NCBI GenBank assembly: GCA_021766785.1
Contig: JAICBP010000082.1
Coordinates: 31,320 to 71,531, forward strand
Direction: 5' to 3'
Source of the DNA: Sulfurimonas sp. endosymbiont of Alviniconcha boucheti
GTDB lineage: Bacteria; Campylobacterota; Campylobacteria; Campylobacterales; Sulfurimonadaceae
Length of the DNA stretch: 40,212 nt
Shown here: positions 17,064 through 26,003 of the stretch, piece by piece
Numbering within the stretch: position 1 is the stretch's first letter
How the letters are laid out: each line of letters opens with the position of its first letter
Notes under the pieces: model-generated
Seen by the model: the letters and a program-made list of their open reading frames with translations, nothing else
The model's database searches: none
Told to the model about the DNA's origin: nothing
Made by a program: the position numbers and the translations under genes

Positions 17064-17248
17064 TGGCTAAGAAGTCTATGATCGCAAAAGCGGCAAGAGA
17101 ACCTAAATTTAAAGTACGTGGCTACACAAGATGTCAAATCTGTGGTCGTCCACACTCAGTACTACGTGATTTTGGAATTTGCCGTATATGTTTTAGAAAA
17201 ATGGCAAATGAGGGAATGATCCCAGGTGTTAGAAAGTCTTCTTGGTAA
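17063..17248 (+). CDS. rpsZ: 30S ribosomal protein S14, zinc-binding short form
   Basis: S14 helps assemble the 30S head. This is the 61-residue zinc form: C24, C27, C40 and C43 make the zinc site (CQICGRPHS and GICRICF). The stop codon lies inside a hairpin (17240-17258). An 87-base gap follows, the longest within this operon. Confidence 0.98.
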   Translation: MAKKSMIAKAAREPKFKVRGYTRCQICGRPHSVLRDFGICRICFRKMANEGMIPGVRKSSW

Positions 17249-17258
17249 GTCACCAAGA
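17240..17258 (+). promoter_or_regulatory. Hairpin overlapping the rpsZ stop codon
   Basis: TCTTGGT and ACCAAGA form a perfect 7-bp stem with a 5-base loop that includes the last bases of rpsZ. There is no T tract after it, so it is more likely an mRNA stability or processing element than a terminator. Confidence 0.4.
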
Positions 17259-17278
17259 GGAAACTACTATTCATTAGC

Positions 17279-17316
17279 AGTTACATAGTTGATAAATTAA
17301 TTTTAACAATGTAACT
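17279..17316 (+). promoter_or_regulatory. Second hairpin in the rpsZ-rpsH gap
   Basis: AGTTACAT and ATGTAACT form a perfect 8-bp stem with a 22-base AT-rich loop, ending 19 bases before rpsH. No good internal promoter is seen. It may be a protein-binding leader structure; in E. coli S8 regulates the spc operon from this part of the mRNA, but no S8-site consensus is recognised here. Confidence 0.35.
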
Positions 17317-17335
17317 ACAATAAAAGGAAATAAAA

Positions 17336-17734
17336 ATGGCAATAAATGATCTAATATCAGATGCGTTAACACGTGTTCGTAATGCAGGTATGAGAAGATT
17401 ACCCGTTACTACTTTAGTACACTCTAAGGGTGTTGAAGCATTAGCAAACATCTTAGTAGATAAAGGTTATCTTGAGTCTGCAAATGTTCTTGAAGATGGC
17501 GTTAAAAAGACAATCAAAGTTGTACTTAAGTATGATGAAAATGGTAAAGTAGTTATTAATGAGATGAAAAGAATCTCTAAACCTGGACGTCGTGTTTATA
17601 AAGGTAAAGAAGAGATTAAACGTTTCAAAAATGGTTACGGAACTATTATTGTAAGTACATCACATGGTGTTCTCGCTAATGACAAAGCATATGAGCTTGG
17701 CATTGGTGGTGAAGTTATGTGTACGATATGGTAG
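17336..17734 (+). CDS. rpsH: 30S ribosomal protein S8
   Basis: S8 binds the central domain of 16S rRNA and in E. coli represses its own operon. The 132-residue product has the family features [12 protein letters not shown] and the C-terminal [14 protein letters not shown]. It has a clear AAAGGAAA ribosome-binding site and follows the two hairpins. Confidence 0.99.
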   Translation: MAINDLISDALTRVRNAGMRRLPVTTLVHSKGVEALANILVDKGYLESANVLEDGVKKTIKVVLKYDENGKVVINEMKRISKPGRRVYKGKEEIKRFKNGYGTIIVSTSHGVLANDKAYELGIGGEVMCTIW

Positions 17735-17743
17735 GAGTATAGT

Positions 17744-18280
17744 ATGTCAAGAATTGGAAAATTACCAGTAGATTTTGGAACTGATATTAAAGTTAGTACA
17801 AGTGGAGATATTATTACTTTTACTAAAGGTAAAGTAACTATGGATTTAGACACAAAAGGGAATGTTGATTTCAATATTGATGGGAATGTTATTACTTTTG
17901 CTGCTAAATCAGATGCTAAAGAGCATAGAGCTTTTTGGGGAACATATAGAGCATTAGCTAATAATATTGTAGTCGGTTTAACAACTGGATATACAAAACA
18001 GTTAGAGATTAATGGTGTTGGTTATAGAGCTGCTGTTAAAGGCAAGGTGCTCAATTTGCAACTTGGTCACTCTCACGATATTAACTATGATTTAGTTGAT
18101 GGTCTTGAAGCTACTGTTGAGAAAAATGTTATTACTCTTAAGAGTCATGACAAACAACTTTTAGGTGCTGCAGCTGCAAAAATAAGAAGTTTCCGTCCAC
18201 CAGAGCCTTATAAAGGTAAGGGTGTGAAATACATGGAAGAGCATATCGTGCGTAAAGCCGGTAAAACTGCTAAGAAGTAA
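17744..18280 (+). CDS. rplF: 50S ribosomal protein L6
   Basis: L6 lies near the factor-binding site. The 178-residue product starts MSRIGKLPV and shows the repeated L6 fold, with LEINGVGYRAAVKGK and PPEPYKGKGVKYMEEHIVRK near the end, both conserved. Confidence 0.99.
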   Translation: MSRIGKLPVDFGTDIKVSTSGDIITFTKGKVTMDLDTKGNVDFNIDGNVITFAAKSDAKEHRAFWGTYRALANNIVVGLTTGYTKQLEINGVGYRAAVKGKVLNLQLGHSHDINYDLVDGLEATVEKNVITLKSHDKQLLGAAAAKIRSFRPPEPYKGKGVKYMEEHIVRKAGKTAKK

Positions 18281-18296
18281 GGGAAGGTATTAAAAT

Positions 18297-18653
18297 ATGA
18301 ATGCAAAAGTATTAAAAAGTAAAGTAGCAAATCGTCTTAGACGTAAGTTACGTATTCGTGCAAAAATATCTGGTAGTGCTACACTTCCTCGTGTTTCTGT
18401 ATTTAAATCAAATCGTTATCTAAGTGTACAGGCTATTGACGATGTAGCTGGAGCAACACTATGTGCTGCTAACTCTAAAACACTAGGAAAATCTGCGAAC
18501 AAAGATGGTGCAACAGCACTTGGTGAAGCATTTGCTAAAACACTACAAGCTGCTAATATCACTGAGATTGTATTTGATCGTAATGGTTACCAATACCACG
18601 GCGTTATCGCTGCATTTGGTGACGCACTTCGTGCTAACAAAATTAAGTTCTAA
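18297..18653 (+). CDS. rplR: 50S ribosomal protein L18
   Basis: L18 binds 5S rRNA with L5. The 118-residue product has a basic N-terminus ([20 protein letters not shown]), [12 protein letters not shown] and [20 protein letters not shown], as in the family. It lies 16 bases after rplF. Confidence 0.98.
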   Translation: MNAKVLKSKVANRLRRKLRIRAKISGSATLPRVSVFKSNRYLSVQAIDDVAGATLCAANSKTLGKSANKDGATALGEAFAKTLQAANITEIVFDRNGYQYHGVIAAFGDALRANKIKF

Positions 18654-18662
18654 GGAAGACTA

Positions 18663-19103
18663 ATGGAAATTAACAGAGATGATTTTGAAGAGTCAATTGT
18701 AAATATTGGTCGTGTAACTAAGGTTGTTAAAGGTGGTAGACGTTTCCGTTTTACTGCTCTTATTGTAGTTGGTAATAAAAATGGTACTATTGGTTATGGT
18801 ATGGGAAAAGCAAAAGAGGTTCCTGATGCTATACGTAAAGCTGTTGATAATGCATTTAAAAATCTTACAACAGTAAGTATTAAAGGTACAACAATAGCAC
18901 ATGATATTGAACATAAGTATAATGCTTCTCGTGTTTTACTTAAACCAGCATCTGAAGGTACAGGTGTTATTGCTGGTGGGGCTGCTCGTCCAGTTCTTGA
19001 GCTTGCAGGAATACAAGATATTCTTACAAAATCAATCGGTTCTAATAACCCTAACACACTAGTGCGTGCAACTGTTGAAGCACTCGGCAGACTAAAAGGA
19101 TAA
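18663..19103 (+). CDS. rpsE: 30S ribosomal protein S5
   Basis: S5 acts in decoding accuracy. The 146-residue product has the N-terminal RNA-binding part ([35 protein letters not shown]) and the C-terminal [19 protein letters not shown]. rplO follows after 3 bases; rpmD, which lies here in many bacteria, is absent. Confidence 0.99.
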   Translation: MEINRDDFEESIVNIGRVTKVVKGGRRFRFTALIVVGNKNGTIGYGMGKAKEVPDAIRKAVDNAFKNLTTVSIKGTTIAHDIEHKYNASRVLLKPASEGTGVIAGGAARPVLELAGIQDILTKSIGSNNPNTLVRATVEALGRLKG

Positions 19104-19106
19104 TTT

Positions 19107-19505
19107 ATGGGTATTGAAAATTTAACACCTTCTAAAGGTTCTACTTCTAATCGTAAACGTGTTGGACGTGGGCAAGCTTCTGGTACTGGTAAGACTGCAG
19201 CTCGTGGTCAAAAAGGTCAAAAGTCTCGTTCAGGTTACAAGAGAAAGCGTAATTTTGAGGGTGGACAACAACCACTTGCAAAGCGTATGCCTAAAATAGG
19301 ATTTACATCTAAGCTTGTAAAACCTTATGTCATTAATGTTACAAAAATTAAAGCAGTTGCCGAACTTTCTGAAATTACAATGGAATCTATCCGTAGTGTT
19401 CACAGAATTGCTAATTCAGTTGCTAAAGTCAAGTTAGTTGGAACTGGCGCAAAAGAGCTTGCTTCCAAAATAAAAGACGAAAACATTACAACTACTGGTA
19501 ATTAG
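19107..19505 (+). CDS. rplO: 50S ribosomal protein L15
   Basis: L15 joins late in large-subunit assembly. The 132-residue product has the basic glycine-rich N-terminus ([20 protein letters not shown]) and [17 protein letters not shown]. It is followed by secY after 5 bases, as usual. Confidence 0.98.
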   Translation: MGIENLTPSKGSTSNRKRVGRGQASGTGKTAARGQKGQKSRSGYKRKRNFEGGQQPLAKRMPKIGFTSKLVKPYVINVTKIKAVAELSEITMESIRSVHRIANSVAKVKLVGTGAKELASKIKDENITTTGN

Positions 19506-19510
19506 TTATT

Positions 19511-20773
19511 ATGAATAAGAATCTAGTAAATAAGGTACTTATTACTATCGGTTTTTTATTTATCTACCGCCTGTTGGCTTATGTGCCAGTTCCAGGTGTA
19601 GATACAGCAGTTATTGCTTCTTTTTTCGACTCACATCAATCAGATGCTCTCGGACTTATGAATATGTTTAGCGGTAATGCCGTACAGAGATTATCTATTA
19701 TTTCACTTGGTATTATGCCTTATATCACCGCATCAATCATCATGGAGCTTTTAGCCGCAACTTTCCCTACTTTAGGGCAGATGAAAAAAGAGCGTGATGG
19801 TATGGTTAAGTATATGCAAATTATTCGTTATGCTACTATTGTAATTACTATAATTCAAGCAATTGGTGTTAGTGTAGGACTTCAAAGTCTTACTGGCCCT
19901 AGTGGTAATAGTGCTATTTTAACCGATCACAATGCATTTATCATTCTCTCTGCGATCTCAATGCTTGCAGGAACTATGCTATTAATGTGGATAGGTGAGC
20001 AGATAACTCAAAATGGAATCGGTAATGGTATATCTTTGATTATCTTTGCAGGTATTGTATCAGCAATACCAAATGCTATTGGTAAAACAGTAACGATGGT
20101 AAATACAGGTGCAATGAGTTTTATTACAGTTATAGGTATTTTACTTCTTGTGTTAGGAACTGTAGCTATTATTATATATGTTGAACTTGGTGAACGCCGT
20201 ATCTCTATCACCTATGCGAAAAAGACTATGATGCAGAACCAAAACAAGCGTATAATGAACTATATTCCCATTAAAGTAAATCTTGCTGGTGTTATTCCAG
20301 TAATCTTTGCAAGTGCTATTTTAATGTTTCCTATGACAGTTTTATCTTCTAGTACGAACCCTATTATTATGGCTATTGCCGATGTGTTAAATCCAAATAG
20401 TTATTTATTTAACTTTTTAACATTTGTATTTGTAATTTTCTTTGCATTTTTTTATGCAAGTATCACTTTTAATGCAAAGGATATATCAGATAATCTTAAA
20501 CGCCAAGGTGGATTTATCCCTGGTATCCGTACTGGTGAAGCAACAAAGAACTTTTTAAATGAGACAGCAAGCAGGCTTACAGTAACTGGTGCATTTTATT
20601 TAGGTTTAATTGCAACTCTACCATTTATGATTATCAAAGGGATGGGTGTTCCATTTTTCTTTGGTGGTACGGCAGTTTTAATCGTTGTTCAAGTTGCACT
20701 TGATACGATGAGAAAAATTGAAGCTCAGATTTATATGAGCAAATATGAAACGTTAAGTGCAGTCGGTCTCTAG
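19511..20773 (+). CDS. secY: Protein translocase channel SecY
   Basis: Membrane channel for protein export through the inner membrane, working with SecE and SecG. The 420-residue product begins with the first helix (VLITIGFLFIYRLLAYVPVP) and has ten expected hydrophobic segments, SIISLGIMPYITASIIMELL in helix 2, GIGNGISLIIFAGIV, and a KRQGGFIPGIRTG loop near 330. Its TAG overlaps the GTG before map. Confidence 0.99.
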   Translation: MNKNLVNKVLITIGFLFIYRLLAYVPVPGVDTAVIASFFDSHQSDALGLMNMFSGNAVQRLSIISLGIMPYITASIIMELLAATFPTLGQMKKERDGMVKYMQIIRYATIVITIIQAIGVSVGLQSLTGPSGNSAILTDHNAFIILSAISMLAGTMLLMWIGEQITQNGIGNGISLIIFAGIVSAIPNAIGKTVTMVNTGAMSFITVIGILLLVLGTVAIIIYVELGERRISITYAKKTMMQNQNKRIMNYIPIKVNLAGVIPVIFASAILMFPMTVLSSSTNPIIMAIADVLNPNSYLFNFLTFVFVIFFAFFYASITFNAKDISDNLKRQGGFIPGIRTGEATKNFLNETASRLTVTGAFYLGLIATLPFMIIKGMGVPFFFGGTAVLIVVQVALDTMRKIEAQIYMSKYETLSAVGL

Positions 20774-20775
20774 TG

Positions 20776-21531
20776 ATGGCTATTTCACTTAGAAAACCTC
20801 AAGAGATAAAAAAACTTCGTGCTGCCAACAAAATTGTTGGTGGTGCACTCGAACTTCTTAAAGCAAACACAAAAGTGGGAGTGACTCTTAAAGAGCTTGA
20901 TGCTATGGCAGAAGAATATATCCTTTCATCAGGTGCTAAACCATCATTTAAAGGTCTTTATGGTTTTCCAAATGCAGTATGTACATCTCTAAATAATGTT
21001 ATTATTCACGGTATTCCAACTGATTATAAACTCCAAGAGGGTGATGTAGTTGGTTTTGATATTGGGGCTGAACTTGATGGCTGGTTTGGTGATGCTGCTA
21101 TTACTATTGGTGTTGGAGAGATATCTACTGAGGATAAAGCACTTATCGCTTGTGCAAAAGATACTCTATATCATGCTATTGGTGAGATTAAACAAGGGAT
21201 GCGTTTTAAAGAGTTGTCCCTAATTTTGCAAACATCTATTAAAGATGCTGGATATGTTCCTCTGAGAGATTTTTGTGGACATGGTATAGGTAAAAAACCT
21301 CATGAAGAGCCTCAAATTCCTAACTATCTTGATGGAAAAGCTAAAGCTGGACCAAAGATAAAAAATGGAATGGTTTTTTGTTTAGAACCAATGATCTGTC
21401 AAAAAGAGTCAAAACCAGTTATTTTAGAGAATGGTTGGGATGTTGTTAGTACCGATAATTTACACGGTTCACATTATGAGCATACTGTTGCTATTATCAA
21501 TGGTAAAGCTGAAATATTATCTCTTGCTTAA
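20776..21531 (+). CDS. map: Methionine aminopeptidase, type I
   Basis: Removes the initiator methionine from new proteins, using two metal ions. The ligands are visible at D95, D106, H169 (CGHGIGKKPHEEP), E204 and E235. I choose the ATG at 20776 (251 residues, MAISLRKPQEI); a GTG just before it at 20773 would add one Met and overlaps the secY stop. infA follows after 21 bases. Confidence 0.97.
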   Translation: MAISLRKPQEIKKLRAANKIVGGALELLKANTKVGVTLKELDAMAEEYILSSGAKPSFKGLYGFPNAVCTSLNNVIIHGIPTDYKLQEGDVVGFDIGAELDGWFGDAAITIGVGEISTEDKALIACAKDTLYHAIGEIKQGMRFKELSLILQTSIKDAGYVPLRDFCGHGIGKKPHEEPQIPNYLDGKAKAGPKIKNGMVFCLEPMICQKESKPVILENGWDVVSTDNLHGSHYEHTVAIINGKAEILSLA

Positions 21532-21552
21532 GAGAAACTAAAAGGACTAAGA

Positions 21553-21771
21553 ATGGCTAAAGCTGATGTTATTGAAGTTGACGGCAAGATTATTGAAGCA
21601 TTACCAAATGCAACTTTCCGTGTTGAACTAGAGAATGGACATATTATTTTATGCCATATTGCTGGGAAAATGAGAATGCATTATATTAAAATTCTTCCAG
21701 GCGATAAGGTAAAACTTGAACTTACTCCATACTCTTTAGATAAGGGACGTATCACTTACAGATACAAATAG
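21553..21771 (+). CDS. infA: Translation initiation factor IF-1
   Basis: Small OB-fold factor that binds the 30S A site during initiation. The 72-residue product is full length, with [20 protein letters not shown] and [19 protein letters not shown]. In many bacteria rpmJ follows at once; here the alpha operon resumes only at 32700, nearly 11 kb away. Confidence 0.98.
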   Translation: MAKADVIEVDGKIIEALPNATFRVELENGHIILCHIAGKMRMHYIKILPGDKVKLELTPYSLDKGRITYRYK

Positions 21772-21811
21772 AGAGAAGACTTTTGTCTTTATCTCAGTCC
21801 TCTTTTTTATA
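21771..21811 (+). terminator. Likely terminator after infA
   Basis: GAGAGAAGAC and GTCTTTATCTC pair imperfectly around a TTTT loop (core AAGAC / GTCTT), and a run of six T residues follows at 21803-21808. It lies between the converging infA and chorismate-mutase-like genes and might serve both. Confidence 0.5.
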
Positions 21812-21812
21812 G

Positions 21813-22106
21813 TTAGAATGTATCTGCATTTCTAAACTCTGCTATTTCGGTCTCAATCATCTCATTTATCATAGTAGTAAAAAGGTCGCAAACCATATTT
21901 GGGTTTACACCTAATTCTATTGCTTGATGTCGAATGCGAGTTTTTATAAATTCTATTCTATCCTCTGCTTTAACCTCTTCTATACTATTTTTAAATGTGG
22001 CTGCTTGACGAATAAGATGGCTACGTTCTGAGATAAGCTCTACTAGTTTATTATCAAGTATATCTATCTCAGTTCTTACTTCTTCTAGTGAATTACATTT
22101 TTTCAT
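21813..22106 (-). CDS. Chorismate-mutase-like protein, AroQ class
   Basis: Predicted all-helical AroQ-type chorismate mutase or relative (the PchB-type lyase has the same fold), which converts chorismate to prephenate for Phe and Tyr synthesis. The 97-residue product has the family pattern EVRTEIDILDNKLVELISER, then a conserved Lys (K47) and the helix end NEMIETEIAEFR. The ATG follows AAGGATAAATCGTT. It converges with infA. Confidence 0.8.
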   Translation of the reverse strand: MKKCNSLEEVRTEIDILDNKLVELISERSHLIRQAATFKNSIEEVKAEDRIEFIKTRIRHQAIELGVNPNMVCDLFTTMINEMIETEIAEFRNADTF

Positions 22107-22209
22107 AACGATTTATCCTTTGAGAGTTATTCATACTTTTATAACTATCTGTTTATAATTTTATTACTATTTTCTTTGTATATCCTTATTTTGGTCTCTC
22201 TTTTTATTA

Positions 22210-23070
22210 CTACTTCACTTTGAGGTAGGTTCCAGTATCTTTTACCTCAATTTTACCACTATTTTGCAGTGAAGTGAGTGTGCGTTTAAACTCTTTTTTG
22301 CTGAGTCCAAATGTATTCTGTATAAGTGATGCATCACTTTTGTAGTTGTATGGCATAATACCTTTAGCCTCTTTAAGATATGCGAGAATTTTCTCATCAC
22401 TGCCACCACTATTTTTACTACCTGGTTTTCTAAGGGTAAGATCAATTTTACCATCTTTTCTCACACTCTTGATATAGGCGATACGTTTCTCTCCGAGTTC
22501 AATAGTTTCAAAGATCTCATTATGATAAATAAGACCTTCATACTTCTCATTTACAATGCACTTAAATCCTAGTGGCGTTCTTTGTATTATGAGAATATTT
22601 ACAACTTTATTTACTGCAAGACCTACAACTTTTTTTTCTAAAAAGTCTCCTATTTTTTCTGTCCCAACAAGCCTATGTGTCCTCTCATCATAGATTACTT
22701 TTATAAATCTTTTTTCTCCAACTTTAAAAGGTGTCTTTTGAAACATATTTGGTACAAGGAGATCTTTAGAGAGATTCCAATTCATAAATGCACCAAAAGG
22801 AGCAGTGTCAACTACTTCAAAAAGTGCCATCTCATCAAGCCTTGCAGTAGGTTTATGTGTAGTAGCTACAAGTCTATCTTCTGAGTCAGTATAGAGAAAT
22901 ACATCTACAAGTACTCCCTCTTTCATATCTGGTGTGAGATAGGAACCAGGCAGTAGTACATCTTGCCCATCTTGTGCCATAAGGTATGCACCAGGAGTAG
23001 TAAGTCTATCAATCACAAGAGTATTGATTAGACCGAGTTCTAAAAATTCGCTTTGTCTCTTTGTTGTCAT
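22210..23070 (-). CDS. S1-domain RNA-binding protein, CvfB family
   Basis: Predicted cytoplasmic RNA-binding protein of the CvfB/YitL family, known as virulence or gene-expression regulators. Of the 286 residues, the N-terminal part has tandem S1-like OB domains (for example APFGAFMNWNLSKDLLVP around 90-107) and a third near 150-210 (GLIYHNEIFETIELGEKRIA). The C-terminal 60 residues form the winged helix of the family. It is 103 bases from the chorismate-mutase-like gene. Confidence 0.85.
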   Translation of the reverse strand: MTTKRQSEFLELGLINTLVIDRLTTPGAYLMAQDGQDVLLPGSYLTPDMKEGVLVDVFLYTDSEDRLVATTHKPTARLDEMALFEVVDTAPFGAFMNWNLSKDLLVPNMFQKTPFKVGEKRFIKVIYDERTHRLVGTEKIGDFLEKKVVGLAVNKVVNILIIQRTPLGFKCIVNEKYEGLIYHNEIFETIELGEKRIAYIKSVRKDGKIDLTLRKPGSKNSGGSDEKILAYLKEAKGIMPYNYKSDASLIQNTFGLSKKEFKRTLTSLQNSGKIEVKDTGTYLKVK

Positions 23071-23102
23071 TTGGTTTTTCCGTTATCTATTTTTAATAAT
23101 AT

Positions 23103-23507
23103 TTAAAGTTTTAGAATATCTCTAGTTATTGGGATGAGTTCCATCTTAAGTGTCTTTATTAGTCTCTCTAAGTCTGTAGAGTTCTCATAGTTTTCATCAT
23201 CATACTCAATAGCTATAACTACTGTGTTTTCTGAAAATTCAGGTATTTTTTTTGATGCTTTTTGGCTTAGAGATAGTACTAAGTCATATTCGGTATTTAA
23301 AACACTAAGAGTCTCTTTTGTTGTATATTCATCTCGCCAGGATCCATCTTTGATAAGTGCTGTCTTGACATTTTTGTTTATGCTTTTTGCAGCTTTTACT
23401 CCAGCACTCTGAACCTCTATATCAGGGAGGTATCTATTGAGTATCGCTTGTGCTAGTATTGAGAGTGCGCTATTATCATCGCACAAAACAAGGAGTTGTT
23501 TATTCAT
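23103..23507 (-). CDS. Low-molecular-weight phosphatase/ArsC-fold protein with degenerate active site
   Basis: The fold matches low-molecular-weight protein tyrosine phosphatases and ArsC arsenate reductases: LLVLCDDNSALSILAQAIL lies at the position of the phosphate loop. The loop should be C-x5-R, but here it is C9-D-D-N-S-A-L15, so the essential Arg is missing and no general-acid DP motif is clear. It is probably not an active phosphatase. I choose the ATG at 23507 (134 residues) because a TATAAT on the minus strand (23537-23542) overlaps the earlier TTG at 23537. Confidence 0.65.
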   Translation of the reverse strand: MNKQLLVLCDDNSALSILAQAILNRYLPDIEVQSAGVKAAKSINKNVKTALIKDGSWRDEYTTKETLSVLNTEYDLVLSLSQKASKKIPEFSENTVVIAIEYDDENYENSTDLERLIKTLKMELIPITRDILKL

Positions 23508-23536
23508 ATTTTGAGAACCTCTGTTATTATTGTGCA

Positions 23537-23542
23537 ATTATA
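23537..23542 (-). promoter_or_regulatory. -10 box upstream of the phosphatase-like gene
   Basis: TATAAT on the minus strand, 30 bases from the chosen ATG, in the short gap after the NnrS gene. It argues against the upstream TTG start, which it overlaps. No clear -35 is seen. Confidence 0.45.
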
Positions 23543-23553
23543 CTCTTAAATAA

Positions 23554-24726
23554 TTAAATTTTTGCTCCAGTAATTAAAACCTTTGCATATCGAATACTCC
23601 AAATAAGAAATAGAACCAACCAGAGGGTAAACGATATATCAAATAAGAACCCTAATCCCCATCCAAACGCCACATTGAGACTAAAAAGAGCACGACCAAT
23701 GACAACTACTTGAACAAATATAAAAATAGTAGTTGTAAATCTATCTGCATGAGGAGCTTGTCCAGAGTGACCGAGTGTCACACGTGTTCCAAATCCTATG
23801 AGAAGAGTTGTCAAAAAACCAATGGCAAGGAGATGAATATTTAAAAAATAAAAAGAGGTATCTAGGTAAATCTCTCCAAGCAGACTAAACGCCGAGAGTA
23901 AAAATGCAACAGGTAACCAAAATAGAGCAAGGTGTAAAACCCAAAGAATAGCAGGAGACTCAAAAGGTCTTAGCTCCCAGCGTTTAAACTCCAAAATCAT
24001 ATAAATACCAAGAAGTAGGTCAACAACTATTTCAGCAATTTTGATCTCAAATGAAGAAAAAAGTGTTTTAGCGATAAAGAGAGTAAAAATTATCTTGATG
24101 AAATTCTTATTTTTTTGTGCAAAAGAGTGTGAGAAAAATGGAATCATTCTCTGTCCAACACTAAACGCCAAGAAGATTAGGTAGAGATAAAAAGAGATAT
24201 TTATAGCTGCATTTAAAGCTACTGACACATAGAGTGACACTATAAAAAGTAGATTACCTAAAAGAGCAAAATAGTTGGCGTTTAGTATCCAAAATGAGTC
24301 TGTTTTATCGGGAGCATGACCACTTCTGTAGATAGTGCGAAGTTTTGCAACTATGAGTAGTTGTGTTATAAATGTACTAAACATTCCAAGCATAGAGAGT
24401 TCAACTGAGATTAAAGAGCCTATTATGAAGAGTATAGAAGCAAAAATAGAACTCAAAAAAGTATTTATATAGTATTTTTTGCTAATGACATTACTTTGGT
24501 TAAATCTTGGAAAAGTAGTAAATAAAAACCCTGTAAAAAGATTCATAAAGACTAAAAATGTAAGTGAATAGACATGAAAGATTTTTAAATCAATCGCTAG
24601 TATAAAAATTCCCTTATAGCTAAGAGCAAAAATGAGCATCATAATAATGGCGTTTATAATACCTATCAAGAAAAATGGCTGGTGTGGTTGTGATAAAAAG
24701 TAGTTCTCTTTTGTTTGTGTGTTCAT
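23554..24726 (-). CDS. NnrS family membrane protein
   Basis: Integral membrane protein linked in other bacteria to nitric oxide and nitrosative stress tolerance during denitrification. The 390 residues form about twelve hydrophobic segments. Family features: HQPFFLIGIINAIIM at the start, HVYSLTFLVFMNLFTGFLFT, VGQRMIPFFS, and LLIGFGTRVTLGHSGQAP near 310, which hold conserved His and Arg residues. It follows the radical SAM gene by 8 bases, so the two are probably co-transcribed. Confidence 0.88.
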   Translation of the reverse strand: MNTQTKENYFLSQPHQPFFLIGIINAIIMMLIFALSYKGIFILAIDLKIFHVYSLTFLVFMNLFTGFLFTTFPRFNQSNVISKKYYINTFLSSIFASILFIIGSLISVELSMLGMFSTFITQLLIVAKLRTIYRSGHAPDKTDSFWILNANYFALLGNLLFIVSLYVSVALNAAINISFYLYLIFLAFSVGQRMIPFFSHSFAQKNKNFIKIIFTLFIAKTLFSSFEIKIAEIVVDLLLGIYMILEFKRWELRPFESPAILWVLHLALFWLPVAFLLSAFSLLGEIYLDTSFYFLNIHLLAIGFLTTLLIGFGTRVTLGHSGQAPHADRFTTTIFIFVQVVVIGRALFSLNVAFGWGLGFLFDISFTLWLVLFLIWSIRYAKVLITGAKI

Positions 24727-24734
24727 ACTGTTCC

Positions 24735-26003
24735 TTATAGTAAATAATTTTGTCCGAGTTTTTTACAATAAGCTTCAAGCATTGCATGTTCAAAGTCATT
24801 GTTTGTTGCGTACTGATAGCCAAATGTTTTTGCCCACATCTGATGCTCTTCCATACAGAGGTAGAAGAAGACACTATCGCTACTAGCAACTTTTTTCTGC
24901 CAAGGAGAGAAACTCTTATAAGCCTCTCTAAACATTTCCTCTTTTGTCTCATCTGGATAGGACGTTTTTCCACTAGCATCTACATGAGGGATTTGAGTGA
25001 TTTTACTTCTAAATTCTCTCTCTCTTAACTGTTTGATAACGGGTTTTATAAATGTAAGTGTCCCGAAACTTACAAGTGCTACTTCGCTAGGATCAAACTC
25101 TGCTATAACTCTTTCATAGAGTTTTTTGTACTCATCAAGATAGCCAATATACTCAACTATAGGATGGAAATGAAAACCGACTTTTATACCTTTATCTGCC
25201 ATCTTTCTTGCTGCATTTATACGTTTGTCGAGTGAAGCTGTCAAATGCTCTTCATTTTTTATGATGGTTGGAGTATTGAGACTCCATGTAAGGAGTATGT
25301 TCTTTGGTACGGTGTTTTCTAAAAAGTAAGCAATGTTATCTGACTTTGTTTTGAACTCTAAAATGACATTAGGATTTTCTCTTGCAAACTCAAAAAGAGC
25401 ATCTAAAATCCCCTCACGATTTCCAAACATAAGTGAGTCAGAAGCTTGACCTGTACCTATGTGATAGGTTCTGTTTTTGTCAAGATTGAGATTTAATAGT
25501 TTATTTTTGAAACTACTATCAAAGGTGATGGTGTTTTGGTTGTAAAAACTCTGGATAGAGCAGTAGGAGCAGTCAAATCCACAAGACTCAACAGCATCGA
25601 GTGTGAGTAGATTACAACATCGTGTTTTTTCACTTGCTACAGGACAAAGTCCAAGACCAAACCCCTCTTTTTGAGCCACCTTGAAGGTAAATCTCTGCTC
25701 TCTTGGGACATTTTTGAGTGTAAAATTCTCATAGGAGTTTGGTTTATCGCGTATGGTTTCATAAGCTTTTCGCAGACGAGTAAAGAGTACTTTTCTCTGA
25801 GTATGCTCAGGAAAGATCTCACTAATCCTACTCTCATCCCACATTTCAAGATCACGAGCCATATCGATTATTTGCTTAAGTTCTTGGTGTGAGAACTTAA
25901 AGGTAAAGGCTTTCTCTCTTATGAACTCTTGTTCATACTCTGGAAGCTTTGAGAGAAATGTTTTTGCAACTGCTCTGTTATATTTATCTTCATATTCATC
26001 CAT
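24735..26003 (-). CDS. Radical SAM protein, spore-photoproduct-lyase-like
   Basis: Likely DNA repair or related radical SAM enzyme. The cluster-binding motif C-x3-C-x2-C is at C141, C145 and C148 (ESCGFDCSYCSIQSFY), as in the SplB family. The 422-residue length and the surrounding pattern (LGLCPVASEKTRCC before it, TYHIGTGQASDSLMF after it) fit SPL-like proteins of non-spore-formers, whose substrate is not settled. It leads a leftward pair with nnrS. Confidence 0.82.
   Translation of the reverse strand: MDEYEDKYNRAVAKTFLSKLPEYEQEFIREKAFTFKFSHQELKQIIDMARDLEMWDESRISEIFPEHTQRKVLFTRLRKAYETIRDKPNSYENFTLKNVPREQRFTFKVAQKEGFGLGLCPVASEKTRCCNLLTLDAVESCGFDCSYCSIQSFYNQNTITFDSSFKNKLLNLNLDKNRTYHIGTGQASDSLMFGNREGILDALFEFARENPNVILEFKTKSDNIAYFLENTVPKNILLTWSLNTPTIIKNEEHLTASLDKRINAARKMADKGIKVGFHFHPIVEYIGYLDEYKKLYERVIAEFDPSEVALVSFGTLTFIKPVIKQLREREFRSKITQIPHVDASGKTSYPDETKEEMFREAYKSFSPWQKKVASSDSVFFYLCMEEHQMWAKTFGYQYATNNDFEHAMLEAYCKKLGQNYLL

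Noticed and set aside
19104-19106. Missing rpmD (L30) between rpsE and rplO
   Set aside because: The gap is only 3 bases. I believe L30 is generally absent from this position in Campylobacterota, so this is not an unusual loss.
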